DNA of 64,000 nt from Alphaproteobacteria bacterium (lineage in GTDB: Bacteria > Pseudomonadota > Alphaproteobacteria > Sphingomonadales > Sphingomonadaceae): the NCBI GenBank assembly GCA_030424845.1, contig JAUHWC010000004.1, positions 1 to 64,000 on the forward strand, given 5' to 3'. Below, piece after piece: positions 39,280-47,843 of this stretch. The position numbers were made by a program, and so were the translations under genes. Numbering within the stretch: position 1 is the first letter of the stretch; every line of letters begins with the position of its first letter. The notes beneath the pieces are model-generated. The model was not told the origin of the DNA, searched no databases, and worked only from the letters and a program-made list of their open reading frames with translations.

Positions 39280-40694
39280 CACAGGAACCTGCGCAGTCTT
39301 GCCACGAGGCGGGCATATCTCCTGGGCAGCGCGGCGAACACGGTTGGCTCCCACGCCTTGAAGGCCAGCGCCTTGATGATCTCCGATCGCGTGGGATAGG
39401 CGATCACCGCGCTGCCCAGCGCAAAGGTCGATGCCTTGCCCGTGATCGCTTGCGTCAACGGCAACAGCAGTTCACCTGCATTGTGGCCCACGATGCTGGC
39501 ACCGAGCACCTTCTTGCCCTTCAGCACCAGCTTCATGTGGCCGGCCACCTCGCCTTCGGCCACGGCGCGATCATTGTGGTCAAACCCCTCGCGCACCACG
39601 CTAATGGCATCGCCGTGCCGGGCGCGCGCCTCCGCCTCGGTCATGCCGATCTGCGCCACTTCGGGCGAGGTATAGGTACACCAGGGCAAGGCGCGCCAAT
39701 CCACCTTGGTCGGCAGGCCCGTGGCAATCTCCAACGCGACGTTGGAGCCTTCATAGCCCGAGACATGGGTGAGCCGCGGCCCATCGCGGCAATCGCCGAT
39801 GGCATAGATGTTCTTCACCGAGGTGCGGCGGCGCGCATCCACCTTGATGCCGTTGCGCCCCAGTTCCACGCCCAGTTCCTCCAGCCCGAAGCCGGAGGTG
39901 CGCGCCTTGCGCCCGACCGCCAGCAGCAGGTGCGAGCCGGACAGGCTTTCCCCGCCGTCGGTTTCCAGCGTGATCGCGCCCGTCGTCCCGGCGACTTTCG
40001 CGGCCTTGCCATCGATGAAGCGCACACCTTCGCGCTCCATCTGCCCGCGCACGACGGCAACCGATTCCGGATCGTCGCGCCCCAGCAAGGGGCCGGGATT
40101 GATGATGGTGACTGCACTTCCGAGGCGGCGAAAGCTCTGCCCCATTTCCATGCCGATCACACCGCCGCCAATGATCAGCAGGTGTTCCGGCTGCTCGGTC
40201 AGCTCGAAAAGGTTCTCGTTGGTCAGGCAGGGAACATCCGCAATCCCCTCGATTGGCGGAATGACAGGTTCGGAGCCGGTGGCGATCACCATGCGCGGCG
40301 CGGCAAGGGTGCGGCCTGCGACCTCCACCGTGTATCGATCCCGGATCGTGGCGTGATCGCGAAACACCTCGCAACCCATGCCTTCGAAGCGCTCTTGCGA
40401 ATCATGCGGGGCAATCGCGGCAATGGCATCGTGAATGTGCCTGTGCACGCCCATCCAGTCCACTTGCGGCGGCGCCAGCCCGACACCCAGCCGTTTCTCC
40501 TCGCGCGCTTCAGCCGCCCGGCGGGCAGAGGAAATCAGGGCCTTGGAAGGAACGCACCCGTTGTTCAGGCATTCGCCGCCCATCGCCCCCTTCTCGACAA
40601 GCGCCACCTGCAAGCCGAACAGTGCGCAGCCGCCGGCCGCTGTCAGCCCGGCGGCCCCGCCACCGATCACGATCACGTCATGCGAATAATTCAT
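39279..40694 (-). CDS. Class I pyridine nucleotide-disulfide oxidoreductase, mercuric-reductase-like
   Basis: A 471-residue flavoprotein from the ATG at 40694. FAD-binding VIVIGGGAAGLTAA, the redox disulfide GECLNNGCVPSKAL (Cys42 and Cys47), NAD(P) fold LIIGGGVIGMEMGQSF and the C-terminal dimerisation domain are present. Where dihydrolipoyl dehydrogenase and glutathione reductase have the catalytic His of HPT-x-SE, this protein has YPTRSE; mercuric reductase also has Tyr there. It is coupled to the radical SAM gene and divergent from arsM. Reducing arsenic species or an arsenic-bound thiol is a plausible but unproven job. GGGGAA precedes the ATG. Confidence 0.82.
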   Translation of the reverse strand: MNYSHDVIVIGGGAAGLTAAGGCALFGLQVALVEKGAMGGECLNNGCVPSKALISSARRAAEAREEKRLGVGLAPPQVDWMGVHRHIHDAIAAIAPHDSQERFEGMGCEVFRDHATIRDRYTVEVAGRTLAAPRMVIATGSEPVIPPIEGIADVPCLTNENLFELTEQPEHLLIIGGGVIGMEMGQSFRRLGSAVTIINPGPLLGRDDPESVAVVRGQMEREGVRFIDGKAAKVAGTTGAITLETDGGESLSGSHLLLAVGRKARTSGFGLEELGVELGRNGIKVDARRRTSVKNIYAIGDCRDGPRLTHVSGYEGSNVALEIATGLPTKVDWRALPWCTYTSPEVAQIGMTEAEARARHGDAISVVREGFDHNDRAVAEGEVAGHMKLVLKGKKVLGASIVGHNAGELLLPLTQAITGKASTFALGSAVIAYPTRSEIIKALAFKAWEPTVFAALPRRYARLVARLRRFL

Positions 40695-40782
40695 TGTTCC
40701 CCAAGGTAACCGAAATGCGGTGCCATGCGACAATAATCCTGTCTATGCTCACGCCATTCGCACGAAAGGGACAGGCGGTTTC

Positions 40783-41835
40783 ATGAATCTGGAAAATTCG
40801 CAGGATTATTACGGCAAGGTTCTGGGCGGCAGCGCGGACCTGCGCACCGATGCATGCTGCACCATGGACGCCCCTGCGCCTAAAATCCTGGCAGCGCTTG
40901 CCAATGTCCATCCCGAAGTGAAGGCGCGCTACTATGGCTGCGGCCTCGTCGTCCCGCAGGCCATCGAAGGCTGCAACGTGCTCGACCTTGGTTCCGGTGC
41001 CGGACAGGATGCCTACCTGCTGGCGCAGATGGTGGGACCGAACGGCAGCGTTACCGGTGTGGATGCAACACCCGAACAACTCGCCGTGGCGAACAGGCAT
41101 CTCGACTGGCATGCCGAACGCTTCGGCTTCTCCAATGTCCGTTTCGTGGAAGGCGATATCGAGAAGCTGGAGGAGCTGGACCTTGCGGCGGAAAGCTTCG
41201 ACGTGATCGTGTCCAACTGCGTGATTAACCTTGTCGCCGACAAGGAAGCCGTCTTCCGCGCTGCACACCGCCTGCTCAAGCCCGGCGGCGAACTCTATTT
41301 CTCCGATGTCTATGCCGATCGCCGCGTTCCCGCACACCTGCTGAACGATCCCGTGCTGCATGGAGAGTGCCTGTCCGGCGCGCTCTACTGGGGCGACTTC
41401 GACATGCTGGCCAAGCGCGCAGGCTTTGCCGATCCGCGCCTCGTCACGGACCGTCCGCTCGGCATCAACGATGCCGAGGTGGCAAGGAAACTGGAGGGCA
41501 TCTCCTTCGTGTCTGCAACCTATCGCCTGTTCAAGCTGGCAGGGCTGGAACCGCAATGCGAGGATTATGGGCAGGCCGTAATCTACCAGGGTACGGTGGC
41601 GGGTGAGGAGCAGATGTTCCACCTCGACAACCACCACGCCATCGAACGCGGGCGCATCTTCCCCGTTTGCGGCAATTCGTGGCTGATGCTGGCCGAAACC
41701 CGCTTTGCCCCGCATTTCGAGTTCATAGGGAATTTCGACACCCATTACGGCGTATTCCCGGGCTGCGGCACGGCCGTTCCCTTCGGACAGAGCGATGCCA
41801 ACCCGGTCAAGAGCGACGCCGCACCGTGTTGCTGA
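40783..41835 (+). CDS. arsM: Arsenite methyltransferase of the arsenosugar-biosynthesis type
   Basis: A 350-residue SAM-dependent methyltransferase. SAM-binding VLDLGSGAGQDAYLLAQMVG and SNCVINLVADK define the fold. Cys53 (YYGCGLV), Cys146 (SNCVIN) and Cys196 (GECLSG) match the arsenite-binding cysteines of ArsM; the 50-residue spacing of the last two is the same as in characterised ArsM proteins. An N-terminal pair (ACCTMDAP, Cys25-26) and a terminal CC add more thiols. Residues near 255-345 (LDNHHAIERGR, PVCGNSW, APHFEF) are the extended C-terminus of the arsenosugar-associated subtype. It would convert As(III) to methylated forms that the radical SAM enzyme could use. Confidence 0.88.
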   Translation: MNLENSQDYYGKVLGGSADLRTDACCTMDAPAPKILAALANVHPEVKARYYGCGLVVPQAIEGCNVLDLGSGAGQDAYLLAQMVGPNGSVTGVDATPEQLAVANRHLDWHAERFGFSNVRFVEGDIEKLEELDLAAESFDVIVSNCVINLVADKEAVFRAAHRLLKPGGELYFSDVYADRRVPAHLLNDPVLHGECLSGALYWGDFDMLAKRAGFADPRLVTDRPLGINDAEVARKLEGISFVSATYRLFKLAGLEPQCEDYGQAVIYQGTVAGEEQMFHLDNHHAIERGRIFPVCGNSWLMLAETRFAPHFEFIGNFDTHYGVFPGCGTAVPFGQSDANPVKSDAAPCC

Positions 41836-41848
41836 GGGTTTCGGGCTG

Positions 41849-42850
41849 TTGAACATCCTCGTTACCGGCAGCGCCGGGCTGATCGGCGGAGAAGTCTGCG
41901 CACGCCTTGTGGCAAGCGGCCATGCGGTTATCGCAATGGTCCGCCGCACCCGTGAAGTGCGCGGCAATGACGGGGAGCTTGTAGCCGTAACCCGCATTGT
42001 ATCGGGCGATGTGACACTGCCGATGATGGGCCTCGATCCCGCCGACCATGACATCGACCTGGTGATCCACTGCGCCGCCTCGCTCACCTTTGACGCGCCA
42101 GAGGAGGAACTGGAGCGCGACAACGTTCAAGGCACCGCCCATGCGCTTGCCTTTGCCCGCGCTGCCGGTGCGCGCTTCCTGCATGTCAGCACGGCCTATG
42201 TCTGCGGCCTGGCCCAAGGCGATATCCGCGAAGGACCGGTCCCTGCGGGCACGCGCTTTGCCAATAATTACGAGGCGAGCAAGGCCCGGGCCGAGGCGTT
42301 GGTGGAGGCAAGCGGCCTGCCCTTTGCCATCGCCCGCCCGTCAATCACGCTGGGCCATTCACGGACCGGACAGATCCGGGACTTTCCATCCCTGTGCAAC
42401 GTCTTTCGCCTGATGGCGCGGGGCAAGGTCACGGTGTTTCCCGCAGACCCTGCTGCCACGCTGGACCCTGTCCCCATCGATCACGTTGCCGAAGGCATCA
42501 CTCGCATCGCTGCGCGCATGGAACAAGCGCAGGGCGGCCATTTCCACCTTACCGCCGCCAGCCCCCTGCCCGCCGCCGCCCTGGCGCATGGAGTGGCGAG
42601 GGTGGCGCATTTCCCCGATCCGCAAGTGGTACTGCCGCAAGATTATGAACCGGCATCTCTCAGCCTGGTGGAGCAGCGCGTGGCTGGGCGCATGCTGGCA
42701 ACCTTTGGAACCTATTTCACCCGCAATCCGCGTTTCGCTGACGCGAAGCTACGCGCCCTGACCGGCCTGTCATGCCCTGCCACCGATGATGCGTGGCTGG
42801 ACCGGCTGATCGCTTATGGCATTGCTTCGGGATATCTGCCCGGCGCCTAG
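41849..42850 (+). CDS. Extended SDR-family oxidoreductase/epimerase in the arsenosugar cluster
   Basis: About 333 residues from a TTG at 41849. The Rossmann fold begins ILVTGSAGLIGGEV, the active-site Tyr-x3-Lys appears in NNYEASKARAEAL, and HVSTAYV supplies the Ser. The C-terminal half (ARPSITLGHSRTGQI, DPVPIDHV) is typical of extended SDRs acting on nucleotide-sugars or carrier-linked acyl groups. The start codon is 13 bases after the arsM stop, so the two are co-transcribed; a longer frame from 41795 overlaps arsM and is rejected. Its substrate is unknown. The sugar moiety of an arsenosugar is a possible target. Confidence 0.75.
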   Translation: MNILVTGSAGLIGGEVCARLVASGHAVIAMVRRTREVRGNDGELVAVTRIVSGDVTLPMMGLDPADHDIDLVIHCAASLTFDAPEEELERDNVQGTAHALAFARAAGARFLHVSTAYVCGLAQGDIREGPVPAGTRFANNYEASKARAEALVEASGLPFAIARPSITLGHSRTGQIRDFPSLCNVFRLMARGKVTVFPADPAATLDPVPIDHVAEGITRIAARMEQAQGGHFHLTAASPLPAAALAHGVARVAHFPDPQVVLPQDYEPASLSLVEQRVAGRMLATFGTYFTRNPRFADAKLRALTGLSCPATDDAWLDRLIAYGIASGYLPGA

Positions 42851-43569
42851 CGCACGTCGGGATAAAGCCGCTCAAGCCTCTGCCGCACACCCATAGCCCA
42901 CAGGAAGCCGACCTTCAGGTATATCCAGTTGGCTTTCAGCGCACCCCATTCGGCGATGCGACGGTCACTGGTCTCGATGCGGCGGGGAACCAGTTTCACC
43001 CGCCCCAGGCTGGCCAGTTTCACGCAGATATCGGCTTCTTCCATCACCCGCGCGGACGGGTCGCAGCCGCCCACGGCAAGGAACTGGTCGCGGCGGAAGA
43101 ACATGCCATGGTCACCGAACAGCAGCCGCACGCCTTTCGCGAACAGGTGCGGGCGGAACAACAGCGGCGCGTACCATGTCTTGGCCCAATTATGCGCCGT
43201 GGTACCCCAGCGCGTCCTTTCCGGCCCCTTGATGACCGGCGTGAAACTGGCGAGCGCAATCCGCTGATCCGCCAGCGTATCGGCGATCACCTGCATCGCA
43301 TCGCCGGGCGGATAGGTATCGGCATGCAGCACCAGCACCGTCTCGCCACTGGCAGCCTCCACCCCGGCATTGATCTGCAGGCCCCGCCCGCGGATAGTCT
43401 CGACCACCCGCCAGCCATACCCTCGGGCCAGCTCCACACTGGCATCCTCGCTGCCACCATCGACGCACAGCACTTCATGAGGTGCCGGATCAAGCCTGGC
43501 GAGCACTTCGGCGAGGCGCGGCAGGGCGGCCTCCTCGTTGAGCATGGGGATGACGATGGAAATGCGCAT
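42847..43569 (-). CDS. TIGR04283-type glycosyltransferase of arsenosugar clusters
   Basis: A 240-residue family 2 glycosyltransferase. SIVIPMLNEEAALPRL starts the GT-A fold, and LCVDGGSEDASVEL and VLHADTYPP carry the substrate and metal-binding regions; MEEADICVKLASLGRV follows. The family recurs next to arsM in arsenosugar clusters. Its 3' end overlaps the convergent SDR gene by four bases and its start shares a base with the upstream TIGR04282-type gene (TGATG), so the two glycosyltransferases are one operon. Confidence 0.85.
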   Translation of the reverse strand: MRISIVIPMLNEEAALPRLAEVLARLDPAPHEVLCVDGGSEDASVELARGYGWRVVETIRGRGLQINAGVEAASGETVLVLHADTYPPGDAMQVIADTLADQRIALASFTPVIKGPERTRWGTTAHNWAKTWYAPLLFRPHLFAKGVRLLFGDHGMFFRRDQFLAVGGCDPSARVMEEADICVKLASLGRVKLVPRRIETSDRRIAEWGALKANWIYLKVGFLWAMGVRQRLERLYPDVR

Positions 43570-44156
43570 CAGCCGGCAAGCTCTGGATAATGGAGGAGGT
43601 CTTCAGGCCTGTCGCAATCTCCCAGAGGTTGCAGCATCAGGGGGGAAGAACCGCGGCCGGCAAGGCGGACAAGTGTTTCCTCCAGCACGGTCTCTTGCCC
43701 CCAGGCCATGTCATGAAAGAGGAATGGGACGGGTTCGTTGAAACCCATGAGGTAATATCCGCCATCAAGGGCCGGTCCGATCACCGTTTGGCTCCTGGCC
43801 AGCGCGCTTGCCGCTTGGCGCAGGCAGAGCGCATGCAAGCCGGGGATATCAGCGCCCAGCAGGATGGCGGGTGCGGGCACGCGGGCCAGCCTGTCGCCAA
43901 GGTCGCCATCGCCCTGATCCACCAGTTCCACATCATCGCCCAGCCAAGCTGCAAAGTCCGCGCGCGGGGCACCGGTGAACCAGACGGCAAATGGCACTCC
44001 GCTTGTCCGGATGGTGGCAATGGTGCGTTCCACCAGCTTGCGATGCAGGTCAGCCGCACCTTGTTCGCCAAGCGCCGGGACAAGCCTGGTCTTTGCCTTT
44101 CCCGGCGTGGGATATCTCGCAAACAGCGCGATCTTCGGCGGGTGCGATGGCATCAT
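43569..44156 (-). CDS. TIGR04282-type glycosyltransferase of arsenosugar clusters
   Basis: A 195-residue protein starting MMPSHPPKIALFARYPTPGKAKTRL, the hallmark of the TIGR04282 family. LGADIPGLHALCL and GPALDGGYYLMGFNE follow, giving a nucleotidyltransferase-like fold. It starts at 44156 after an AGGA site; a long in-frame extension upstream is antisense to the sterol-desaturase gene and rejected. It is the first gene of the glycosyltransferase pair and is divergent from the membrane hydroxylase gene 42 bases away. The pair would build or attach the sugar. Confidence 0.87.
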   Translation of the reverse strand: MMPSHPPKIALFARYPTPGKAKTRLVPALGEQGAADLHRKLVERTIATIRTSGVPFAVWFTGAPRADFAAWLGDDVELVDQGDGDLGDRLARVPAPAILLGADIPGLHALCLRQAASALARSQTVIGPALDGGYYLMGFNEPVPFLFHDMAWGQETVLEETLVRLAGRGSSPLMLQPLGDCDRPEDLLHYPELAG

Positions 44157-44198
44157 GGGATGTGTCCTAGACTGTAGACGCGGCTTTGGCGAACCCCC

Positions 44199-45017
44199 AT
44201 GTTTGGACCTGTCATGGCATCGCGATTCCTCAAGCTGGCCGGCTGGGCCGTCACCATCGGGGCGGTGGGCGCGATTGCCCTGGCCGAACGCCGGCATCCC
44301 TTGCGCAGCCGGAAGCGTGACGTGGTCCCACGCACGGTCCGCAACCTTGCCATGGGGGCCACTTGCCAGGCGATGATCACGATCAGCGAGGCTCCGGCCA
44401 CCCGGGCCATCGCGAGGCGCAACGCCAGCCGGAGACGCGGTTTGCAGCACTGGCTGGGCAGCGGCGTGATCGGCAAGGCGGCAGCCTTCCTGGCGATGGA
44501 TTACGGTTTCTACCTCTGGCACATCGCCACCCACAAGGTGCCCTTCCTGTGGCGCTTCCACCGCGTCCACCATGTCGACCCGGACATGGACATGAGCACG
44601 GCCCTGCGCTTCCACTTCGTCGACATGCTGGTATCCCTGCCCTGGCGGCTGGTGCAGGTGCGCGTATCCGGCATCGGCCCGCAGATGCTGAAGAACTGGC
44701 AATTGTTCTTCCTCCTGTCCGTGCTGTTCCACCACTCGAACACAAGGCTGCCCAAGGGGTGGGACAAGGCACTCAGCAGGATCATAACGACACCAAGGAT
44801 GCACGGCATCCACCACAGCCGGGACCTGTCCGAGATGGACAGCAACTGGTCGAGCGGCATCGCGGTGTGGGACCACTTGCACGGCACCTATCGCGACGAT
44901 GTGGCCCAGGAGGAAATCGTGATCGGCGTGGACGATCCCATGGCCGAACGCGATGTGGCGATCGGGCCTGCCCTGCTCGCCCCGGCACGATCCCCGGCCA
45001 CTCGCGGCGAAGGCTGA
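44199..45017 (+). CDS. Sterol desaturase / fatty acid hydroxylase family membrane protein
   Basis: A 272-residue integral membrane protein with the di-iron histidine boxes HIATH, HRVHH and HGIHH, spaced as in the fatty acid hydroxylase superfamily. The N-terminus has a span (LAGWAVTIGAVGAIALAE) and others follow. Possible substrates are carotenoid-type or acyl lipids. The gene is divergent from the glycosyltransferase operon 42 bases away; whether it belongs to the arsenosugar pathway or is just adjacent is unknown. Start 44199 or 44214; neither has a strong site. Confidence 0.8.
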   Translation: MFGPVMASRFLKLAGWAVTIGAVGAIALAERRHPLRSRKRDVVPRTVRNLAMGATCQAMITISEAPATRAIARRNASRRRGLQHWLGSGVIGKAAAFLAMDYGFYLWHIATHKVPFLWRFHRVHHVDPDMDMSTALRFHFVDMLVSLPWRLVQVRVSGIGPQMLKNWQLFFLLSVLFHHSNTRLPKGWDKALSRIITTPRMHGIHHSRDLSEMDSNWSSGIAVWDHLHGTYRDDVAQEEIVIGVDDPMAERDVAIGPALLAPARSPATRGEG

Positions 45018-45074
45018 GACCAGCATCCTTGCTACAAACCCGACCTTCGGCTAGCCTGAGGGCAGGTTCCGCTC

Positions 45075-46322
45075 ATGTGGCGGGTATTGGAAGTAGCGAG
45101 TTCTTCAAAGATGGCGGACATCTCTCCGCCGGACGGCCGCAGCAATCAGGCCGGTGATGGAAAGGGCAGGCGAAGGCGCCGCCCGGACAGGAAGCCGACC
45201 AACAGGCGCCCGGAATCCGGCAACAGCAACCGGCACGCCGCAAGGCAACAGCCCGGTCCACCTGACAAGCAGCCGCAATTGCGCGACGCCAACAGCTGGC
45301 GCCGCCCGCCGCACCACAACTACCGCCAAGCCTATGCCGCGATCGACCTTGGCACCAACAACTGCCGCCTGCTGATCGCCAAGCCGGCTGACGAGAACTT
45401 CGTGGTCATCGATGCCTTCTCGCGCGTCGTCCGGCTGGGCGAAGGCCTGGCGCAGACGGGCCGCCTGTCGCAAAAGGCGATGGATCGTGCGGTGGGCGCA
45501 TTGAAGATCTGTTCCGACAAGCTGAGGAAGCGCAACGTCCACCTTGCCCGTTCCGTGGCCACCGAAGCGTGCCGCCGCGCGGAAAACGGTGAGGAATTCA
45601 TCGAACGCGTGCGCCGCGAGACCGGCATCGTGCTCGATATCATCAGCGCCGAAGAGGAAGCCCGCCTTGCCGTGCTGGGATGCCACATCCTGTTGGAAGA
45701 CGGCATAGGTCCGGCCGTGATCTTCGATATCGGCGGCGGTTCCACCGAACTGGTGCTGATCGAAACAGGCGCTCCGGTGCCGCGCATCCTCGATTGGCAG
45801 AGCGTACCCTGGGGGGTCGTCTCGCTGACCGAAACCGTAGGCGAGGAAGCCGAGGACGAAGCCGGACGCATCGCCCGCTACACCGAAATGAAGCGCCTGG
45901 TGTCCGAGAGCTTCGCCGATTTCGCACGCCGGATCGATCACAAGCGCTCACCGGACCTTCGCCTTCTGGGCACCAGCGGCACGGTGACGACACTTGCCAG
46001 CCTGCATCTCGACCTGCCGCAGTATGACAGGCGCGCGGTGGACGGGCTGATCGTGCCCTCCAGCTCCATGCGCGATATCTCGCAGCGCCTGTCCACCATG
46101 TCTCCCGAAGAGCGGTGCCAGCTGCCGTGCATCGGCAACGAGCGGGCAGACCTGGTGGTGGCAGGCTGCGCGATCCTCGAGGCCATCCTCGATATCTGGC
46201 CCGCCCCGCGCCTTGGCGTGGCTGACCGCGGCATCCGCGAAGGCATCCTGCGCTCGATGATGAGCGCCGATGCCGAAGGCCTGGAAAAGCAGCAGGCCCT
46301 GCGACCCAACGGAGGGCAATGA
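45075..46322 (+). CDS. ppx: Ppx/GppA family phosphatase
   Basis: A 415-residue member of the exopolyphosphatase/guanosine pentaphosphatase family. AAIDLGTNNCRLLIAKP is the ASKHA nucleotide-binding fold; SVATEACRRAENGEEFI, ISAEEEARLAVLG and FDIGGGSTEL follow. The first 85 residues are a basic, low-complexity stretch rich in Arg/Pro/Gln. The start may be ATG 45075 or ATG 45111. The stop overlaps the rlmE start. Polyphosphate cleavage versus (p)ppGpp hydrolysis cannot be distinguished here. Confidence 0.85.
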   Translation: MWRVLEVASSSKMADISPPDGRSNQAGDGKGRRRRRPDRKPTNRRPESGNSNRHAARQQPGPPDKQPQLRDANSWRRPPHHNYRQAYAAIDLGTNNCRLLIAKPADENFVVIDAFSRVVRLGEGLAQTGRLSQKAMDRAVGALKICSDKLRKRNVHLARSVATEACRRAENGEEFIERVRRETGIVLDIISAEEEARLAVLGCHILLEDGIGPAVIFDIGGGSTELVLIETGAPVPRILDWQSVPWGVVSLTETVGEEAEDEAGRIARYTEMKRLVSESFADFARRIDHKRSPDLRLLGTSGTVTTLASLHLDLPQYDRRAVDGLIVPSSSMRDISQRLSTMSPEERCQLPCIGNERADLVVAGCAILEAILDIWPAPRLGVADRGIREGILRSMMSADAEGLEKQQALRPNGGQ

Positions 46323-46993
46323 TGTCCAGAGCAGGCAAGGACGCGGACCGTCGGCTGAAGACTGCCAAGAAGCGCAAGGCCAGCTCGCAGCGCTGGCTGG
46401 AGCGGCAATTGAACGATCCCTATGTGAAGCAGGCCAAGGCTGACGGATATCGCAGCCGCGCAGCCTACAAGCTGATCGAGCTGGATGACCGCTTCGGCCT
46501 TGTGAAAGGTGCCAGGCGCGTGGTCGACCTGGGCATCACGCCGGGCGGCTGGTCGCAGGTGGTCAGGAAGCGCGCACCCAAGGCGAAGGTCGTCGGCATC
46601 GACCTGCTCGAAACCGATCCGATCGAGGGCGTGACGATCTTCCAGATGGATTTCATGGACGATGCCGCACCCGGCCTGCTGCGCGATGCGCTGGACGGCC
46701 CGCCGGACCTGGTGATGTCGGACATGGCGGCCAATACCGTGGGCCACAAGCAGACCGACCACTTGCGCACCATGGCGCTGGTGGAAACGGCCGCATGGTT
46801 TGCTTGCGAAACGCTGGAGGAAGGCGGCGCCTTCATCGCCAAGGTCCTGGCCGGCGGGACGGACAAGGACCTGCTGGACCTGTTGAAGAAGCACTTCCGG
46901 TCCGTGAAGCACGCCAAGCCGCCTGCCAGCCGCAAGGGATCATCGGAATGGTACGTGATCGCGCAGGGCTTCAAGGGCCGACGGGAGGATTGA
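46319..46993 (+). CDS. rlmE: 23S rRNA (uridine-2'-O-)methyltransferase
   Basis: A 224-residue RlmE/FtsJ that methylates U2552 of 23S rRNA. SRAAYKLIELDDRFGLVK supplies the catalytic Lys, VVDLGITPGGWSQV the SAM-binding loop and MSDMAANTVGHKQTDH the catalytic Asp. Two ATGs at 46319 and 46322 both fit; the GGAGGG site suits the second. It overlaps the ppx stop and is followed by a strong terminator. Confidence 0.94.
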   Translation: MMSRAGKDADRRLKTAKKRKASSQRWLERQLNDPYVKQAKADGYRSRAAYKLIELDDRFGLVKGARRVVDLGITPGGWSQVVRKRAPKAKVVGIDLLETDPIEGVTIFQMDFMDDAAPGLLRDALDGPPDLVMSDMAANTVGHKQTDHLRTMALVETAAWFACETLEEGGAFIAKVLAGGTDKDLLDLLKKHFRSVKHAKPPASRKGSSEWYVIAQGFKGRRED

Positions 46994-47020
46994 GCCCTTC
47001 ACCGACTGAATGCCTGCGGA

Positions 47021-47062
47021 CAAACGAAAAGGGCCGGGAATGACCCCGGCCCTTTTCGTTTG
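47021..47062. terminator. Bidirectional intrinsic terminator
   Basis: CAAACGAAAAGGGCCGGG at 47021-47038 pairs perfectly with 47045-47062 around a six-base loop. A-rich and T-rich tracts lie in the arms on both sides. It ends the ppx-rlmE transcript and also that of the convergent cytochrome gene. Confidence 0.92.
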
Positions 47063-47082
47063 CGAGTTGCCTGGAAAGCGGA

Positions 47083-47724
47083 TCAGGCGGCTTCGGCAGC
47101 CGCTGCCTCTTCGCCTTCCGCACCAGCTTCGGTTTCTTCGCCTTCGACCGCTTCTGCTGCCTCACCTTCGACGCCTTCTTCGGCAGCCGGTTCTTCAGCG
47201 GGCGGTTCGGGCAAGGCCGGGCCACCGCCATATTGCAGCAGGTAGAGCATCATGTTGGCGCGTTCCTGCGGGTCGGACAGGCCGGCAAAGCTCATCTTGG
47301 TGCCGTTGGCAAAGGCACGCGGGCTGGCAAGCCATGCGTCCATGTTCTCGTAAGTCCATTCACCACCATGACCGGCGAGCGCGCTGGAATATTCGAAGCC
47401 GGGCACGTGCGAACCGATAGGCTGGCCCATCACCGCAAAGAGATTCGGACCGATGCCGTTGGCACCGCCCTGTTCGATCGTGTGACAAGCGGCACACTTG
47501 GAGAAGGAGTTCTCGCCAGCAGCAGCATCACCCATTGCAAGCAGCGTTGCCAGGGCCGGACCTTCTGCCGCGCCATCACCGGTTTCAACGCCTTCTATGA
47601 CATAACCGAGTTGTTCCGGGCGTTCCGCATCGGGCATGATAAGGTTCATGCCAAAACGCAACATGAGGGCGACGACGCCGGCAAAGAGCAGCCAGCCAAA
47701 GATGGTATTAAGACGGTCAGTCAT
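47083..47724 (-). CDS. Membrane-anchored c-type cytochrome (CycM-like) with acidic tail
   Basis: A 213-residue protein from the ATG at 47724. An uncleaved N-terminal anchor (GWLLFAGVVALMLRFGMNLI, about 10-29) is followed by one heme domain: CAACH at residues 77-81 and Met144 in TKMSFAG as axial ligand. The C-terminus (about 170-213) is a Glu/Ala-rich acidic tail beyond the cytochrome fold. Proteins of this form carry electrons from the bc1 complex to terminal oxidases in alphaproteobacteria. Longer starts to 47790 are rejected because the membrane anchor is best placed from 47724. Confidence 0.87.
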   Translation of the reverse strand: MTDRLNTIFGWLLFAGVVALMLRFGMNLIMPDAERPEQLGYVIEGVETGDGAAEGPALATLLAMGDAAAGENSFSKCAACHTIEQGGANGIGPNLFAVMGQPIGSHVPGFEYSSALAGHGGEWTYENMDAWLASPRAFANGTKMSFAGLSDPQERANMMLYLLQYGGGPALPEPPAEEPAAEEGVEGEAAEAVEGEETEAGAEGEEAAAAEAA

Positions 47725-47843
47725 GGATGATTCATCTGCCAGATTGAGCCTGTTTTGGGGCGCTCTAGTGGGCGAGCGCGCTCGGCGCAAGTGCCGATAG
47801 TGGCTTGTTTGCAGCCAAAGGTCGCTTTAGGCGGCTTTTCACC

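Noticed and set aside
39450-40709. A 419-residue plus-strand frame antisense to the disulfide oxidoreductase
   Set aside because: No recognisable motif; the minus-strand gene shows FAD, NAD and disulfide motifs.
44157-45026. Upstream extension of the TIGR04282-type glycosyltransferase frame
   Set aside because: It is antisense to the fatty acid hydroxylase gene; the family N-terminus begins at 44156 with a ribosome site.
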